A stretch of DNA of 64,000 bases from Stratiolaelaps scimitus. Taxonomy: Eukaryota > Arthropoda > Arachnida > Mesostigmata > Laelapidae. The notes beneath the pieces are model-generated. The model was not told where the DNA came from, ran no database searches, and was given only the letters and a program-made list of their open reading frames with translations. Shown here piece after piece: positions 1 through 13,000 of this stretch. A program made the position numbers and the translations under genes. The DNA is taken from the NCBI GenBank assembly GCA_019614645.1, contig JABWDB010000013.1, forward strand, positions 5,260,501-5,324,500, in the 5' to 3' direction. How positions within the stretch are numbered: position 1 is the stretch's first letter; the number at the start of each line of letters is the position of its first letter.

Positions 1-170
1 AGCGGGCTAAACATGAAATGACCAATATTATACATTAGACGATTGAACGAAAATAACGAACGGGAGGAACCATGCAAGAATTATCTTGATGTCATATGTC
101 ACCCAGTGATGATCGCTTTCATGAGTGGATGCATTTCATTCGCGGAGGACATCTAAGCTTAAATATCATA

Positions 171-203
<33 letters not shown>

Positions 204-592
204 TCGCTATATAGGGAATGACAGATGAAGCAGAGTCGATCGTCATATGCTGTGTGTGGCATGCGTGTTCGTTTTCGAATAGAGAGCTAAGCGGAGACCG
301 GCAAAGGTCATGATGACGGCGGCGGTGACATCGGCGGGCGAGATGATGGGCGAGAATTCGCAGACGCTGTCGCTTCTACAAATCGTCAATCGGATTATTA
401 TTATTATACATATATATATATATATATGGCTATATGATTGTAATGAAGAGTGATCCTGTGGTGGGGCAAAAGAACAAGCAGTCAAAGCAAGATGCCTCCC
501 CGCAACGTCCCTTCTCTCCTCCGTTTCGGCAAACCGAAACAGCAATCCCGTGACGACTGTATTCTAACGAAAATTAACAGAAACTGTATATC

Positions 593-635
<43 letters not shown>

Positions 636-1569
636 AAACAAAACGATTACGCGGGTACATGTCGCTAGCTGCGATTGTTGGCAGGACATGCAGCCGCGTT
701 GTTTCTTGTTTGTTGGCATTTTTGTGAAAACGACAGAGGGACAACATAAGAGTCAGTATAAAAAGATGCTGAACGAAGCTAAGTAATGAGACGAGCTGAC
801 GCTGTAACGAAATGAACATTGAATATGCATTGTATCGATGCTGACAATGCGGATGATGATGATGATGGTGATTACGATGCAATGATGATCAACGAGGTGG
901 ACAGCAGCAGCGGCGGCCGCGTGAGCAACAACAGCAACAATAATTGACGGCTAATTAGCCAGCCATTACAATTGAGCTACATATTATAATACTGCTAGCT
1001 GTTCTGTCTGCTGGCGATATGATACAGGGGAGGGGAGGGGGAGGGGGAGGGGGAGGCGGGCGGGCGGGCGGGCGAACACAGTGGGTGCATAGACCATAGA
1101 AAACACCTCTGTCCGAGGTTCGTACGGGAGCCGCAGAGCATACGTATGTCATAGACGTGTACAGCGTGAGCTGCGCGCGCGTGAAGACAATGGGGACACT
1201 ACAGGTAGGAGAACTAGCAACACCCCATAGGGAGAGCATGTACACGAGGCCCCAACGGAAGATTCGAGAACGTCCGCAAGAGCGTGTCGGGGAATCGGGA
1301 AAAGATGCGCATCTGAAACAGAAAGCAAGCGAGAAAGAGAGAGAGAGAGGAGTGACGAGCTACGGAGGGTGAATATTAATTGGCAGTGATTAATTGGACG
1401 TGTGAGAGTGAACGAAAGAGATCAGACGGACGAGTAACGCGAGCGAGCGAGAGAGAGAAAGAGAGAGAGAAAAATGAAGAAATCCAATGGAGACATAATA
1501 CGAATCGAGATTTATTGTAATGAGAAAAAAGACAACGTTTATATGACTTATATATATATATATATATAT
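171..1569. repeat. cluster of four (TA)n microsatellites
   Basis: Uninterrupted or nearly uninterrupted TA dinucleotide runs lie at about 171-204, 408-427, 595-631 and 1549-1569. Confidence 0.9.
1021..1076 (+). repeat. G-rich tandem repeat, potential G-quadruplex
   Basis: The plus strand carries repeated G4A and G5A units followed by four GGGC units. At least eight consecutive G-runs of three or more bases are separated by one base, which satisfies the usual G-quadruplex pattern many times over. Confidence 0.85.
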
Positions 1570-2482
1570 GTACTACAGATGACGATATCATTATTACTAT
1601 TATTATGATTATTATTAATGTTGCTGATGATGATGATGATAATAAAGTAACAGCTAACGAGCACATCTATTTGTAGCTAAACCTACATTTCTGTGTGTGT
1701 GTTTATTTATTAGGCAGCTACGCTTGATGGGCACGCGTAGTGTTGGTATTGAGGTTAGGAATAACAAAATAGAACAATATGTATGCAACTTCAACAGCAG
1801 TGAGGGTGCTGCGAACGATATAATCGTTTCGGAACGAGATCATAATTGATCCAGTTGATTCGATCCGGGAGACACCGTTGGTCAGACGACCTGACTCAAT
1901 TCACGCTGCTCGCGATCGTCGTTTGCGCGGTAAGTGGTTTCATCTTTAGATGTGGTATTCACTAAGGTTTTACTAGGAGAATCGAGATTTTGCCCAACGT
2001 CAGTAGCGATGTCTGTTGGCCCTCTGATTGTTTCTTAGGACGCAGACACCTTCGCCACCATAATTTCCTGATTTCTTCGTCGGGATTTCTGTATTGATTT
2101 GGTTTACCCAGATCGAGTTTGAGCTGGCAGGTTGCAGAGGCTTTATTCATAGAAAAAAACCTATATTGCAAGGCTCACGTTATTTCTTATGGTGGTATGG
2201 GTCACAGGGGGAATGCACCCAAGAAACGAATCTACATATAACTATTATAGAACTAAATTATGAATCAAATAACGGGTTAGAATTTGAATGAAGAATTGCC
2301 CAAAACGCCACCATATTTTTGAGACTACCATATTAATTTAATCACAGTCACGTTGAGTGAGAATATGTCATGGATGGGCTTGAACCTGTGGCCACTAGCT
2401 TTTTACAGCCTGACACTGTAGTTGCTCTCGAAATATCATCTACTATGTAAAGAAGACTGACCAAGATCCCAAGTCCCCGAGC

Positions 2483-2602
2483 CTCGCCGTTGTACATTCG
2501 CATATAAAAGGGTTGGCCGCCTTATGAAGCAATGCTGAAAGTAGTTTTACCCTGGATTTTGTTAAATGTTGGCTGTGAGTCAGCCCGGAAAATCTACTAT
2601 GG
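2483..2602 (+). repeat. S2 family SINE-like element, copy 1
   Basis: This copy contains the S2 core: CTTATGAAGCAATG, about 30 bases later GTTAAATGTTGGCTGTG, then CAGCCCGGAAAAT. The same ordered blocks recur at 35.2 kb, as a shorter 3' part at 15.4 kb, and inverted at 4.2 kb. The family name S2 is mine. Confidence 0.75.
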
Positions 2603-3760
2603 GTATTCCAATCTGTCAGTGTTTTCTTGTCTCCCTGTATTGGGCTCTATTAACAGCGAGTTCGAAATGCTCACGAGCAGAATTTGTTTCCATACACAGC
2701 TTCGACATTGCCTTTGTTTTGCGCCGCAATGGCGAAAACCTGTCACGTTCGGGGGATAGACGCATCCCACGTACGAGGGCGGGCCAGCATATAGCAGGCT
2801 GTTATCATCTATTTTCCTTGTGGCGCGCCTATTCGATACGGCGGGTGCGGCGGGAGGGGCCCTGCTGAAGTCTCTACCAAATCGTACAGCCGTACTGTAC
2901 GGTGCCTTTTGGCTCTTCTACCGCGAGATCCGTTTTTTCTCGTCGACGAGCGGCCCAGCAGACGTCAGGAAGATTTCGTTGCGTTTTTGGCTGTCAGTAA
3001 CGGCCTCGGATCTGCGAGTATTGACGAAAAATATGGGCATGAAATAACAGCTTGAAACAGCACAACTGGTTACGAGCACATTGAATCTCTACAATTGAAG
3101 CTCTGCATCGATGTCAAACCTAAACGCGAGCACGGTTTAGATTAGAACGTGGTTTTAGATTGTTTTTTTTTTGCCGAGAGCGGTTTAGACTCAATCTTTC
3201 AGCTTGATGGTAAAATATACAACGACAAAAACAAGATGCCGACGCTTCCTTGGCGATGCGTTGTACGTGGAACGTACATGAACAAGGATGTGCAGCCATG
3301 TATAGTATATCTGCCATGCAGAAATGCCAATACGAAGACAACGCGCTGCTGTTAAATACATAATATATTGAACGCGGCAGAAATATCCACTGCATCTGTT
3401 TTTAGCAGGCGAATATTCGGTCTCGCAGACAAGCGCCTTCACCGACGTTCGTAAACGACATATTTTTTCTTCAAGCTATTTTTAGGTGCATAAATCAACG
3501 TAAACTATCTTTCGCCTTCTGACGCACTGAACGCGCACTTCCAAGCCAAACATGGAACAAAAAGCGTTCCTGCCTCATCTTCTGCTTTTGCTAAGATTAG
3601 GTGCACACTGCGGGCTCCTTGAATTTGTTCGACCGTATTAGCAATTGCTAGCAAAATTGACTCATGTGTATATTTACTTTTTGAATAACATATATCATGT
3701 CATAATTTAACCAGTCTACATATCATATATCATAAGAAGATACATATTTCTGGCAATTGC
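2603..3760. other. no gene recognised
   Basis: Only short frames below about 100 codons occur on both strands, with no recognisable domain or splice-site pairing. Confidence 0.5.
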
Positions 3761-3761
3761 T

Positions 3762-3862
3762 GACACCGCAGGTTCGAGCCCCGCTGCGTGACATTTAAGA
3801 GAGCTTAAGCATTGTAATAAAATTGCAGCTCCTTTAATAAACTACTAAAACCTTTACCATAC
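3762..3862 (+). repeat. S1 SINE, tRNA-like box B plus LINE-type tail
   Basis: A pol III box B-like GGTTCGAGCCCC lies at 3771-3782 and is followed by CGCTGCGTGA. The 3' part is AGAGCTTAAGCATTGTAA, a short spacer, GCAG(C/T)TCCTTTAATAAAC, then a TACCATACC-type simple repeat. The same box-B segment recurs at 61.37 kb. The same tail recurs at 32.8, 35.8, 40.7, 48.35 and 61.4 kb, including at the end of the LINE at 47.3 kb. Confidence 0.75.
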
Positions 3863-4176
3863 CTTACCATACGAGGAGCAGCAGTTAGTGAATTTCTGTG
3901 AGGAATGATTATATTCGACATGAGCATTTTGTGATGGCCCTTTGGCTATTTAAGCTGGCCTTCGTTAACAGTATCACGAGTCTAGAATAAATCCAAGCGT
4001 AACCAACGTATACAACACACTCGACGAACAACGAAGTTCCGCGTTTCCTGGAAAAGGCTCCTCCAACAATAACTAAATATACAGGCATCGTCGTCTCAAA
4101 TCGCAGTTGACAGGTAGGTAAATCGACGGAATCATTCATAGTCCAAATTAGCAAAACTAGCTATGCCTTCCGAACT

Positions 4177-4260
4177 AGAAAGCTGACTCTCAGCCAACAT
4201 TTAACGTCCACGGTACTGTTTTTAGCATTGCTTCGTAAGACGGACCCCTAAATGTAAATG
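4177..4260 (-). repeat. S2 element, inverted copy with target-site duplication
   Basis: Read on minus, this 84-bp piece matches the 35.2-kb S2 copy (CATTTACATTTA, GTCTTACGAAGCAATG, GTGGACGTTAAATG, TTGGCTG). It is flanked by perfect 13-bp direct repeats TGCCTTCCGAACT at 4164-4176 and 4261-4273. That is the signature of retrotransposition, so S2 is a real mobile unit. Confidence 0.8.
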
Positions 4261-4273
4261 TGCCTTCCGAACT

Positions 4274-5737
4274 GTCCAGATGCAAGTATCATTTGAAACA
4301 ATTATACCAAACGCACACAGCTCCGTTTCGCATTCTTTCTGTTTTCGGTGTCAAGTATCAGCGAAGCAACACATATAAAAGTGTTGCAGATCAACGCTAA
4401 ATGAAATCATTAGCATACGCTGGGCAATTTATAATTCGTGGTCAGCCTTGATAGGTAAGGATTAGTAGGTATCTTACCAATCAAGAAACAGTTTCAGGTA
4501 TATTTTACACTGTTGACCTTGATCAACAGGATGATCTCGAGCAAAATTGACAATCGGAAGAGTCCTGCGTCAAGTGTATGCGTATTGTGCTCTATCAGCA
4601 TGTACACGATTATTAGGCAGGGATAACATTAATCGAACGTCTCCATACAAATTCGAGTAAGCGATTCTGTCCTTGCCGCTTACGTTGTACAACGTTCGCC
4701 GGTTCTACAATAATGCCGAGTCGAGAACTCACGATAGGCGCTGAGGTTGTTGATTCAGTTCTGAGATTTCACAGGCCGTGGCAGCGACCGTAGTTTCTCA
4801 GATAGCGACATAGCGTAAGGGCGTAGACAATCGATAATCTATCGATAAGCACAGTCACTAAGGACAACGGCGCGTTAGCAAACAGGCGATAACGAATTAT
4901 TTGATGGCTTGAACGATTGTGCGCTCAGTTGAACACGAACGTCGAGTTAAGAACGAATAAAGTCTATATAGAATGAATCTAGGTCGAAGTCTGTAAGTCC
5001 CCAGCCATGTCCCCTACCGACCGTTCCTAGCACTAAGATAAATGATCTGATATCGATTGTCATGAATGGAATAGACGCTCATTAATAATAAGTCAATTAT
5101 GCCCCGTTGAACTAAGTATAATACAACATGATAACTTAGTACACAGCACTTCGACAACTCAAATGCTCTCAACTATTGGATTTCTGATTAATAATGATTG
5201 GTATGGAAGCCCGTGATGTTCAGGTCAACAGCTAAACTGAAACGAAATTACGTATGACACGATAAGAAACAATAATAGGAATAATAAAAATATAATAGCA
5301 ACATCAAATTATAATAATATTGCACTACTAGTATTGAGACATCGAAGAAACAATAGCATTTTTGTCAAAACGGTGTTATAATATAATTGGACTCTGTTCA
5401 GACGTTCGTGTTGCTGTCACGATTGCGCTGCAGGTATAGATGGCCATTCGCTTATGAAGACCTGGTATAATAGTCTCCCACGAAATTCAGAAACCAACAA
5501 GGATCTCACTTTAGATAGCATCGAGTGTAGGGTTCATACAATGACTAAGTCAAACTGATAAGATGGCAACAAGAGTCGACGAGCGCTGACCCGGAAATCT
5601 CGGACAGCGGGTCGAGTGGCAAGGCGCGATGAGACTGGGGAAGCTCGTAGCCAATCAGAAATCCTGCGTTAGAGAGTTTCGATGTCAGGAATTATATTTA
5701 AATAGCACATATGATCACCTGAGACAAATCAGAAGCC
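4274..5737. other. no gene recognised
   Basis: AT-rich sequence with frequent stops in all frames. I see no repeat family apart from short poly-A/AATA stretches around 5270-5330. Confidence 0.5.
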
Positions 5738-5750
5738 ATTCCTCCGTAAC

Positions 5751-5800
5751 CGTGCGTTTGAAGAAAATTTCCTCCTCTAAAAAAAAAAAAAAAAGGAGCG
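5751..5800 (+). repeat. S3 retroelement, short 3' copy with poly-A
   Basis: The 3' end of the S3 family, GAAGAAAATTTCCTCCTCT, is followed by about 16 A. The insertion is flanked by a 13-bp target-site duplication with one mismatch (ATTCCTC, C or G, GTAAC) at 5738-5750 and 5801-5813. It is a severely 5'-truncated copy of the element at 28416-28619. Confidence 0.8.
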
Positions 5801-5813
5801 ATTCCTCGGTAAC

Positions 5814-7870
5814 GATAATGCCTACATTTTTCGAGCTAACGCTCACCGAGGATTTTAGGTCCGCGGTACTACTTTCGGTATTACTTTGGTAATACTTGAA
5901 TAGGGTCATAGATGACCTTTTTAAGCATTTTGCAACAGGACGATACGCAACCCGGCGACCTTTGACCGACAACCATCTACCGAGAGAAACTGCGAGCACA
6001 AACAGGATCACCAAGTGAATTCCTGCATTCGATGAATGCCACGCTCGAGAGCAATCATCCTGAACTTTGATGTGAGCTTAAGTAGAGAGACCTCCTCTAA
6101 CGTAACGTTGTACGACGCGGCGCCAAAGGTGACAGGCGTGATATTCTCCAAGTTATGGTACGCCTATATTCAAACACGTCACCATCGCTACTTCCCGCAT
6201 ATACACGTCACGTCTTTTGGCCCAGTATACAATAGCACAGCAACATCATCATGACCAGCAACAACAGCGGGGGTGGCGATCGTCGATATTGTCGTTCGCG
6301 TTGAGAAGGTCCTCGATCGACTCGACCCAGTATGGGCTTCACATCGAGCGAGCAACGCGACACGAACACCGCGGAGCCGTACCTGACATGAGGGGCGGAA
6401 TGGATGCGACGTCGCGATTCAGCAGGAAGGTGGAATAAATCATGTTATCCTGACAAAGACCGCACGGCAAGCACATCTCGTCGGCTGATCATCTTACTTC
6501 GTGTTGTGCCCGTCCACCGGAGGTACCTGGAATACCTCTGACTAGCGGCAGACTGCGCGAAACGGCAATTTCGGAATTCCAATTCAACCTCATCCGATCT
6601 CAGAGCTGTGTGATACTAGCCGCAAAGAGCAGGGGAGATACGTTGTTTCTGCTAGGGCAGCTTACATATATATATCGTCCATGTGAATCGTTTGTCCGCT
6701 GGTATGAATTGATTTTGTATTTTCAGCTATTCGCCTATAGACGCCTTGTGATATGGATGATGATCATCATATTGTCCAAATCCGTGGTAGTACCTTGGGA
6801 CAGAGCTTGGATAAATAGACGGGTTTGGGGCATATGTAACATGTTGTAGGTTCAAATCCGGGCATGACCTTAAACCAAATGTTCGAATCCTCCTGGTGTG
6901 GAGTTCTCATCCTGAGGTTTTTCGAGGATATGTCGAGAAATGACTAATGGGAGGCGAGTTGAGCGCCGGCCGGAAACAACAAATCCAGCATATATTTCGT
7001 CTGCTACGAAGCGAAGCTCAATCAGATATTGAATGCAGAATCAACCTTTGAAGCCTCAGCCATAGCTATCGACTCGAAGCACATTTTGTTCCAGGTTGAC
7101 GATGCGTACATTCTAGCGTGTGGAAGGGCTGTTCACCTCAAGCCTACTGCACACTTCATTGTTTTGCCACTAGATGACAATATACAACGTGGTTATTCTT
7201 TTGCACACATATGTATTGTATTTTTGCATCTATCCTCAATTTCTTCCAATTCTTCATTAGCAAATCATGTCGTATTAACTCCAGGTAAGGCAAGGGTTCG
7301 TAGAATCTTAGAACTCCTGTGCCCGAAGCGGGAGGCGCAGACGAAGAAAAGCGATTTTATGCGATAAGTTACTTAGTGGTAAACGGCTTATGCAGGACCT
7401 GTCGGCACACATCGGTCATCAAGAGTCCACGTGTTCTGTTGAGACGTTCGAATTCAGTTAAAAAGTTACATCGCGATTCCTTTTCAATCCGTTTGCCCAG
7501 TTTCGTCGCTTCCAAATAGAAAAAATAAATAGCGTTAAATGCGAGGATGCATCTTGAGAAATTCTGGAGTGAGGAACTTACTCCTAGTTAACTTATACTT
7601 CATCACTTATTCACACGGTACTATCTTGTACATACCTAGGTACTTAGCAAAATAGCATAACAGTAAGAACGGTAGAAACAGTAAACCGTAAAACGTATGT
7701 GGCCTTAGATTCGGCTTTACGTTCGGCATTAGTTCGATCTCTAGGGAAGGTGTGTGACTGTTTCGGCCAGTATTCCATAGCACGGTGCCTTAGTCTCCTA
7801 CGAATGCGTTTTGCTTCCCTTTTGGGGTCCTGTCCAGGGAGGGTTGATCACCTGATCTCCGGCCCATGTT
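5814..7870. other. no gene recognised; one weak tRNA-like box B
   Basis: Scattered frames of 60-110 codons show no domain. GGTTCAAATCC at about 6850 resembles a box B and may mark an old SINE, but no tail match follows. Nothing else stands out. Confidence 0.4.
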
Positions 7871-7879
7871 AGTCGAATG

Positions 7880-9128
7880 TGCGCGGAGAGACTAGTGAAG
7901 GAGACTGGGCATGTGCCCCTTGGGGCACATACTATAACCAATCATCTGTCAAAACTTCATGGCTTCTGTCTCGTCCATATTGATCATCAGTCGTCCAACT
8001 TCTTTCACGTATCCAGACAGCCTCGCAAGTGCTTGCTGAATACGAAGGCGACTCTTACCAAAAAAAGACAAGGTCGTCTATGTATAGCAGCATCTTCACA
8101 TGGTCAGTCGTACCCTTAGCTCGGGCCGGGAGCAGCGAGAAGGACAGTGGACTTAAGTTGTCACCTTGCCCCACACCAGCTGGGGATGGCAGAAGAGACA
8201 CTCCGTCATAGACCTTCACTGAATTCTCCTGTAGAATGGCGATAATAAGCTGAAACATGTTCGGTGAAACTCCACACATTGCTAGCTTGTTAAGGATTTT
8301 GTCCCGCGGAGCAGAACGGAACGCCGACTAGCAATCCACATATGCTGTGTAGAGAGCTTACCCCTTTTGTCGAATGGGGCGATGTGCTCCTTGGACCAGG
8401 AGGCTGCACGCCGTGAAGGAAGAGTGTCCTAGGCGAAATTCGTGTTGCTCGACCGGTATGCAAGAGTAGGCCACAAGAAATCCACTGAGTCAACGGGTAA
8501 CGTTACCCTTAGGAATGACTGAGCAGGGGGGGCATTCCAGCTTTGTGGCGGGTGTCCCTGACTGAAACCGGCGTAAAATGGGGTCGTTCAAAATTGTGTT
8601 TGTTCATCCCACACGGTGGCGAACGCAGGTATGCTAACTGGAATGGTATTCTGAGCCGCATCTGAGACATTCCGACGAAGCCACGTGTGAGGTTCCTTGG
8701 TTGCCTGCCACATCAGCTTCTCTTCCTCACGTTCAAGATACTGTCGGAAGTCTATCTGAAGCATACGACGGTACCAATCCTTCAAAAGGTCATAGAGGGA
8801 TCTCATACATGGGTACAGCTCAGCCGTAGGTGAGTTGGGCCACACCCGCCCGCGTGCACTTGTTAAACCAAAGCCGTCGAGGTTTCCGCGTCGCCACTGA
8901 TGATGCTATCGCATTGGTCAGTGTGTCCGCATATCGATCAATGTTCGGATTTTGCGACGCTGGTAACAAGGCTGTCAATCTAGGAACGAACTTCCGCGGA
9001 TCCCCTCTACTTGCTAGGCCCGCGCTTTTTTGCCGCAAACATATCGATCCTATCGAATATTTCTTATAAATTCTGTTACGTCTGTCACGAACCCTCTGTA
9101 TACACTGGCATATAATGGGCAATAACAA
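7880..9128 (-). pseudogene. decayed non-LTR retrotransposon (LINE), reverse transcriptase
   Basis: Read on minus, the segment moves through recognisable LINE ORF2 landmarks in several frames. First is a basic, charged linker (about 9128-8590). Next comes a palm-domain stretch including SAPRDKILNKLAMCGVS and GVGQGDNLSPLSF. The catalytic motif follows at about 8060-8090 as YIDD in place of the usual YADD, and then a thumb-like helix with GYVKEVGRLMINMDETEAMKF near 8000. The reading frame shifts and stops several times, so this is a dead copy. The family could be RTE- or R1-like; the sequence does not settle it. Confidence 0.8.
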
Positions 9129-9551
9129 CAGCCATTTAGCTAGCTGTTCAGAGGTCGTCTCGATAGTCCTGTGTTGTGTCGGAGCAGCCTTGCCCTACCC
9201 CTATTAATTAGTTTATTGCATCGTTAATCAATAATAATACAATATTCCTCGAGTGTTCAATCAGTTGGGTGTTGTGCCTTTCACAACGTCTCGCATAGCA
9301 ACGCTTGCATAGCAAACGCAGGATCTCGTTTGCTTCAACAGATATTCGCAATCCCTTGTATTGCAAATCATTTGAGTCTTGTGTCATGGTAATACAGTGT
9401 ATGACGACTCGAATGGGTGACTCTCGACAATTTATTGAGTCATGTTTTATAGATAAAAACACATTCTCCACCTATACATATAACTATAATGTATATCAAG
9501 GGTCACCTATTTAACTGTCACTTAGTTAGCATACTGCGACAGACGAAGTAG

Positions 9552-10040
9552 ACGAATAAGAAAATGTGATCAGGTTGCGAACCAAGTTACGAAAAGCAAG
9601 CACCAGGCTTCGCATCCTTGAAGAACCGAATCTTGACTTTAAGGACTCTAAATAATATTTTCGATACGCAAATAAGCGTTTGAAAGGAAAATAGGAGGTA
9701 GGCGCCCTATTAAAGGATGATACAATTGTAACAGATGACAAAAAAGCCGAAATTTTATATGCAGCTCTATAATAGCTTAGTTATACCCAAATTTACATAC
9801 TGCTGTGAAATTTGGCGACTATATCTTAAAAAAACATGTAGACGCTATGGGGCGAGTTCAATCAAAGTTCTTAACACGCGTCTCGCTTGGATGCGGCATC
9901 GATCGCTCGATTCTTAGCTTACCTCCTATTACGGATCTACAGAAATAGGCAGATATGCGATTCTACAAACGGCTACTATCCTCAAACACGTATTACAAAT
10001 ATTTTGATGTCAGACAAAATAATCTGCGGAGTGGATAAAC
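9552..10040 (+). pseudogene. internally deleted LINE ORF2 remnant
   Basis: On plus, the linker between endonuclease and reverse transcriptase is readable (LRKASTRLRILEEPN, then YFRYANKRLKGK, then TIVTDDKKAEILYAA at about 9725-9765). It is joined directly to thumb-region sequence: LYNSLVIPKFTYCCEIW, then VQSKFLTRVSLGCGIDRS, then ADMRFYKRLLSSN and YFDVRQNNLRSG before a stop near 10040. The whole palm with its catalytic motif is missing between linker and thumb. Two in-frame stops and at least two frameshifts confirm decay. The linker is the same family as the minus-strand remnant near 25.7 kb. Confidence 0.8.
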
Positions 10041-13000
10041 TGTGTCATCACTACACATCGCCAAGTCCCCTCACCTGAAATCGCATACGTTTTGTTTTCT
10101 GCTTACCTAACAACGATAAATCATTAAAGCGGAGTCTGGATCCCGCTGTTACAGACTGTACATCCCTGCTACACTAAATCTGCGATCTCTGTACCTAGAG
10201 AAACTAAGTCGACTCCGGTCACCGTGGCCCATCGAGATGTATCTTGCCAGCTTAACGGACCCGTCGTAAGGCGCTTCGGTGCAACCCGATTCATCGGTGG
10301 CGCGTCACAGTCGGCTGGCTTAGGCGGCAGTCAGCCTTCCGTACGCGTTGACAAATGCACGTGTCTATGAGAACAGCCACTTCTCGAGGCGAACCGCCAC
10401 GTATTCAGGTCAAGCCTCCTCGTCGGTTTCGGCTAGGGAAAAAAAAAGCTAGCAACGCGTGCGGCATAATAATGCATAGTTATAATAATAGCGAGAATCC
10501 GTACTGCTAGGTACAGTGAACAATGAACACGGGATAGCATGAACGGGGAGCTGGTGCTCAGCTCTCTCAGCTCGTGCTTATAGTGCACGATGAGGCAAGT
10601 ACTATTCCTAGCCGTGAAGGCGATGATGAAAGCAGGACGTTAGAATGATACGGGAGCGTACGTGGGTGGTTTCTGCGATTTTGGAAAGAGAACAAGAAAA
10701 GCTGAAAGGGCTGTGTCTGCTGATGTGCGAGCCGGTGAGTACACCTTTTTCCATTGTGGGTTGGCTAGCAGTAGCTATATATTTATAATATATATATATA
10801 TATACATATGTGTGTGTGTGTCTGTGCATATGTGGATTGGCATGAAACGTGTGTGGAATGCGCTGCTAATCATGCGAACAAGTGTAAGTGGGAATATCCC
10901 GTAGAGTGCAACGTTTTCCAATTAAACAGTCGAACTGTGGCATAACCTTTCTCTTATATACGATGCAGTGTAAAACATCTGGTGGATTTCAACATTGCTC
11001 ACCACGAGGCGCAATCGATCATCCTCGCATGCAAATCCTCGTGTGAGTAGCTATTTCGTTTTTCGACGTCACGTCAGCACGCTGCGACGCGAGACAAATT
11101 GATACATCCATCGAAACGGAATGAGCGATTATTGCACAGATATCACTTGTACATTGTCTACACGCAGGTGGAACTAGTACAATTGTAGGCAATTACACAA
11201 CAACGTGAGGGGTGCCACTTCAGGGGGCTTCTTCTTCGTCATTCTGTTGTTTCGTTTATCGAAAGTGCACACGCCCACAGCGACAGTGTGCAGTGCGACC
11301 ACTAGCAGGGACCTCTCTATGGGCATGTATCATGCGAGAGAAAAGCTAACCGTGATCCGTGTCCAGTGTGGAGGCGCTCGTGTGTGCGTCGACATCCTCT
11401 CGTCATCCCCATGACAGTGCAATCGTGCGTGGTGATCGGCCACACATCTTATCTCTTCTGTGTCTTGCCCACTGTGCGGAGGAGTCTTCCTCTCCCTTTC
11501 TGGCTCGGTGTTTGTTTGTCAACAGCGTACGGCGATAAAACGTTCGCGATGCGCTATCAGCGGTGTTTGAGCATATCCCAGGGGAGCATTTGCTTCAGTT
11601 CGTCACCATAGTGTGTATTCTTGCGCGGCATCATCCCTCATCGCATTGGTGACAATTACGATCTAACCCACCAAGCAGCTCCTAATTCTATCGTGAGAGT
11701 GTAGGTACATATATATATATATATATATATATAGACTTAGTGGGTGGTATATGTTTCTAATGATGTTGTTCTGTTGGCCCTACGAGTATACGAAATACGG
11801 TCGACGAGGGGCTGTTCGGTATTATGACACAGTTATTGTGGCTGGCCGGCATTATTTGAGAGCTGATACATCGGAGCTTGTGGTGACCACCATGATTGGC
11901 TTCGTTTTATTGGAAGGGAAGATATATTGTTGTCTCCTGCCAATTCATATATGACTATGTATAATAATATTATTATCATATATATAATATATACACATAT
12001 ATATCTCTGCTCCATTTTAACTAACATGCTCATGTGTGATGGATATGTATGCATGTAAATGATATATATATATATATATATATAGAATAACACACCGACT
12101 AATTCAATTATGTTTAATAACACAGAAATAGAGTAGAAAAAAGTTATTGCTAGTACGGCAGACTTGAAGCTTTACCATCGAATCCCAATTTGTTTCTCTA
12201 CGCCATATTTGAGTAATTGAAGAAACAACTGGATCTGGTTGCGGCAGCCCACGTATCATAGTTAGAGCAGTAGGCAACTTTAGCCCCGAGGCTAGCCACG
12301 GGTGCTCATGTCTTTCGTGTAAGCTGTTCGCGAAATGGATTCGAAACTATTTAACTGCAGTGTTTCAAATTCTAGGCTCATCGAAGTGTCCCATAACATT
12401 GAATGAGTCGGTTATGATTTGACACTGTGGGCAGTTAGGTATTCACACATGAATTGTATAGTAGTTTGGCACGAGGTTCTCGGGACCAGCTCCAGCACAT
12501 CAAAATTGTACTTGTGGTTATTTATAATTGGCACGCCTTTTTCAATGCTGTCTATTTATAGTTACTCTGAATGGCGAGGGTCTGCTGTTGCCTCAGTGCT
12601 CAGTTGTCCACCCGCAGTGGCTCGTCTTCGGAATCCCCTTTCTGGCGACACCTTCACAGGCATGCCAGAAGAAGGGTTCGGCTGCTCATATCTGGGTCTT
12701 CGCCAATGGATACTATGGCGGCAAAGGCTTTTTTTTAATATTTTTTTTTAAGTAGAAACCACGAACAACCCACGAGCTCATTACTGGCTCGAATTTCATC
12801 GTTGGCTGATTGAAAAATGATTTTTTACAAAAATGATGAAATAAAATTGGAAGTAGCCAGAATGAGATGCTGATGGGGTTCCTAAGGACAGTTCGGTATA
12901 TAGTGCTTTCAAAAGATAGTAATTTTTGATAAATAATATTTACTAAATCTAAAAAATAATTGACACCAGCATAAGGAACAAAATATATATAAGAATATAT

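Larger units (their letters stand above)
1..2480. other. gene-free, microsatellite-rich stretch
   Basis: I see no convincing gene here. The stretch holds four (TA)n runs, GA-rich tracts at about 1335-1350 and 1441-1473, ATG/ATT-type simple repeats near 850-870 and 1590-1640, and a G-rich run listed separately. A good splice-donor sequence (GCG then GTAAGTGG) sits near 1930 on plus, but no credible coding frame leads into it. Confidence 0.6.

Noticed and set aside
3771..3782. tRNA genes at the box B-like sites (3.77, 6.85, 16.43, 35.16, 45.81, 61.37 kb)
   Set aside because: None has an acceptor stem or anticodon arm that folds as a tRNA. The sites belong to SINE-like repeats or are isolated.
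6217..6260. Short CAGCAACA/CATCATCA-type repeats as coding poly-Gln or poly-His
   Set aside because: Short, shared by several frames, and not attached to any other coding evidence.
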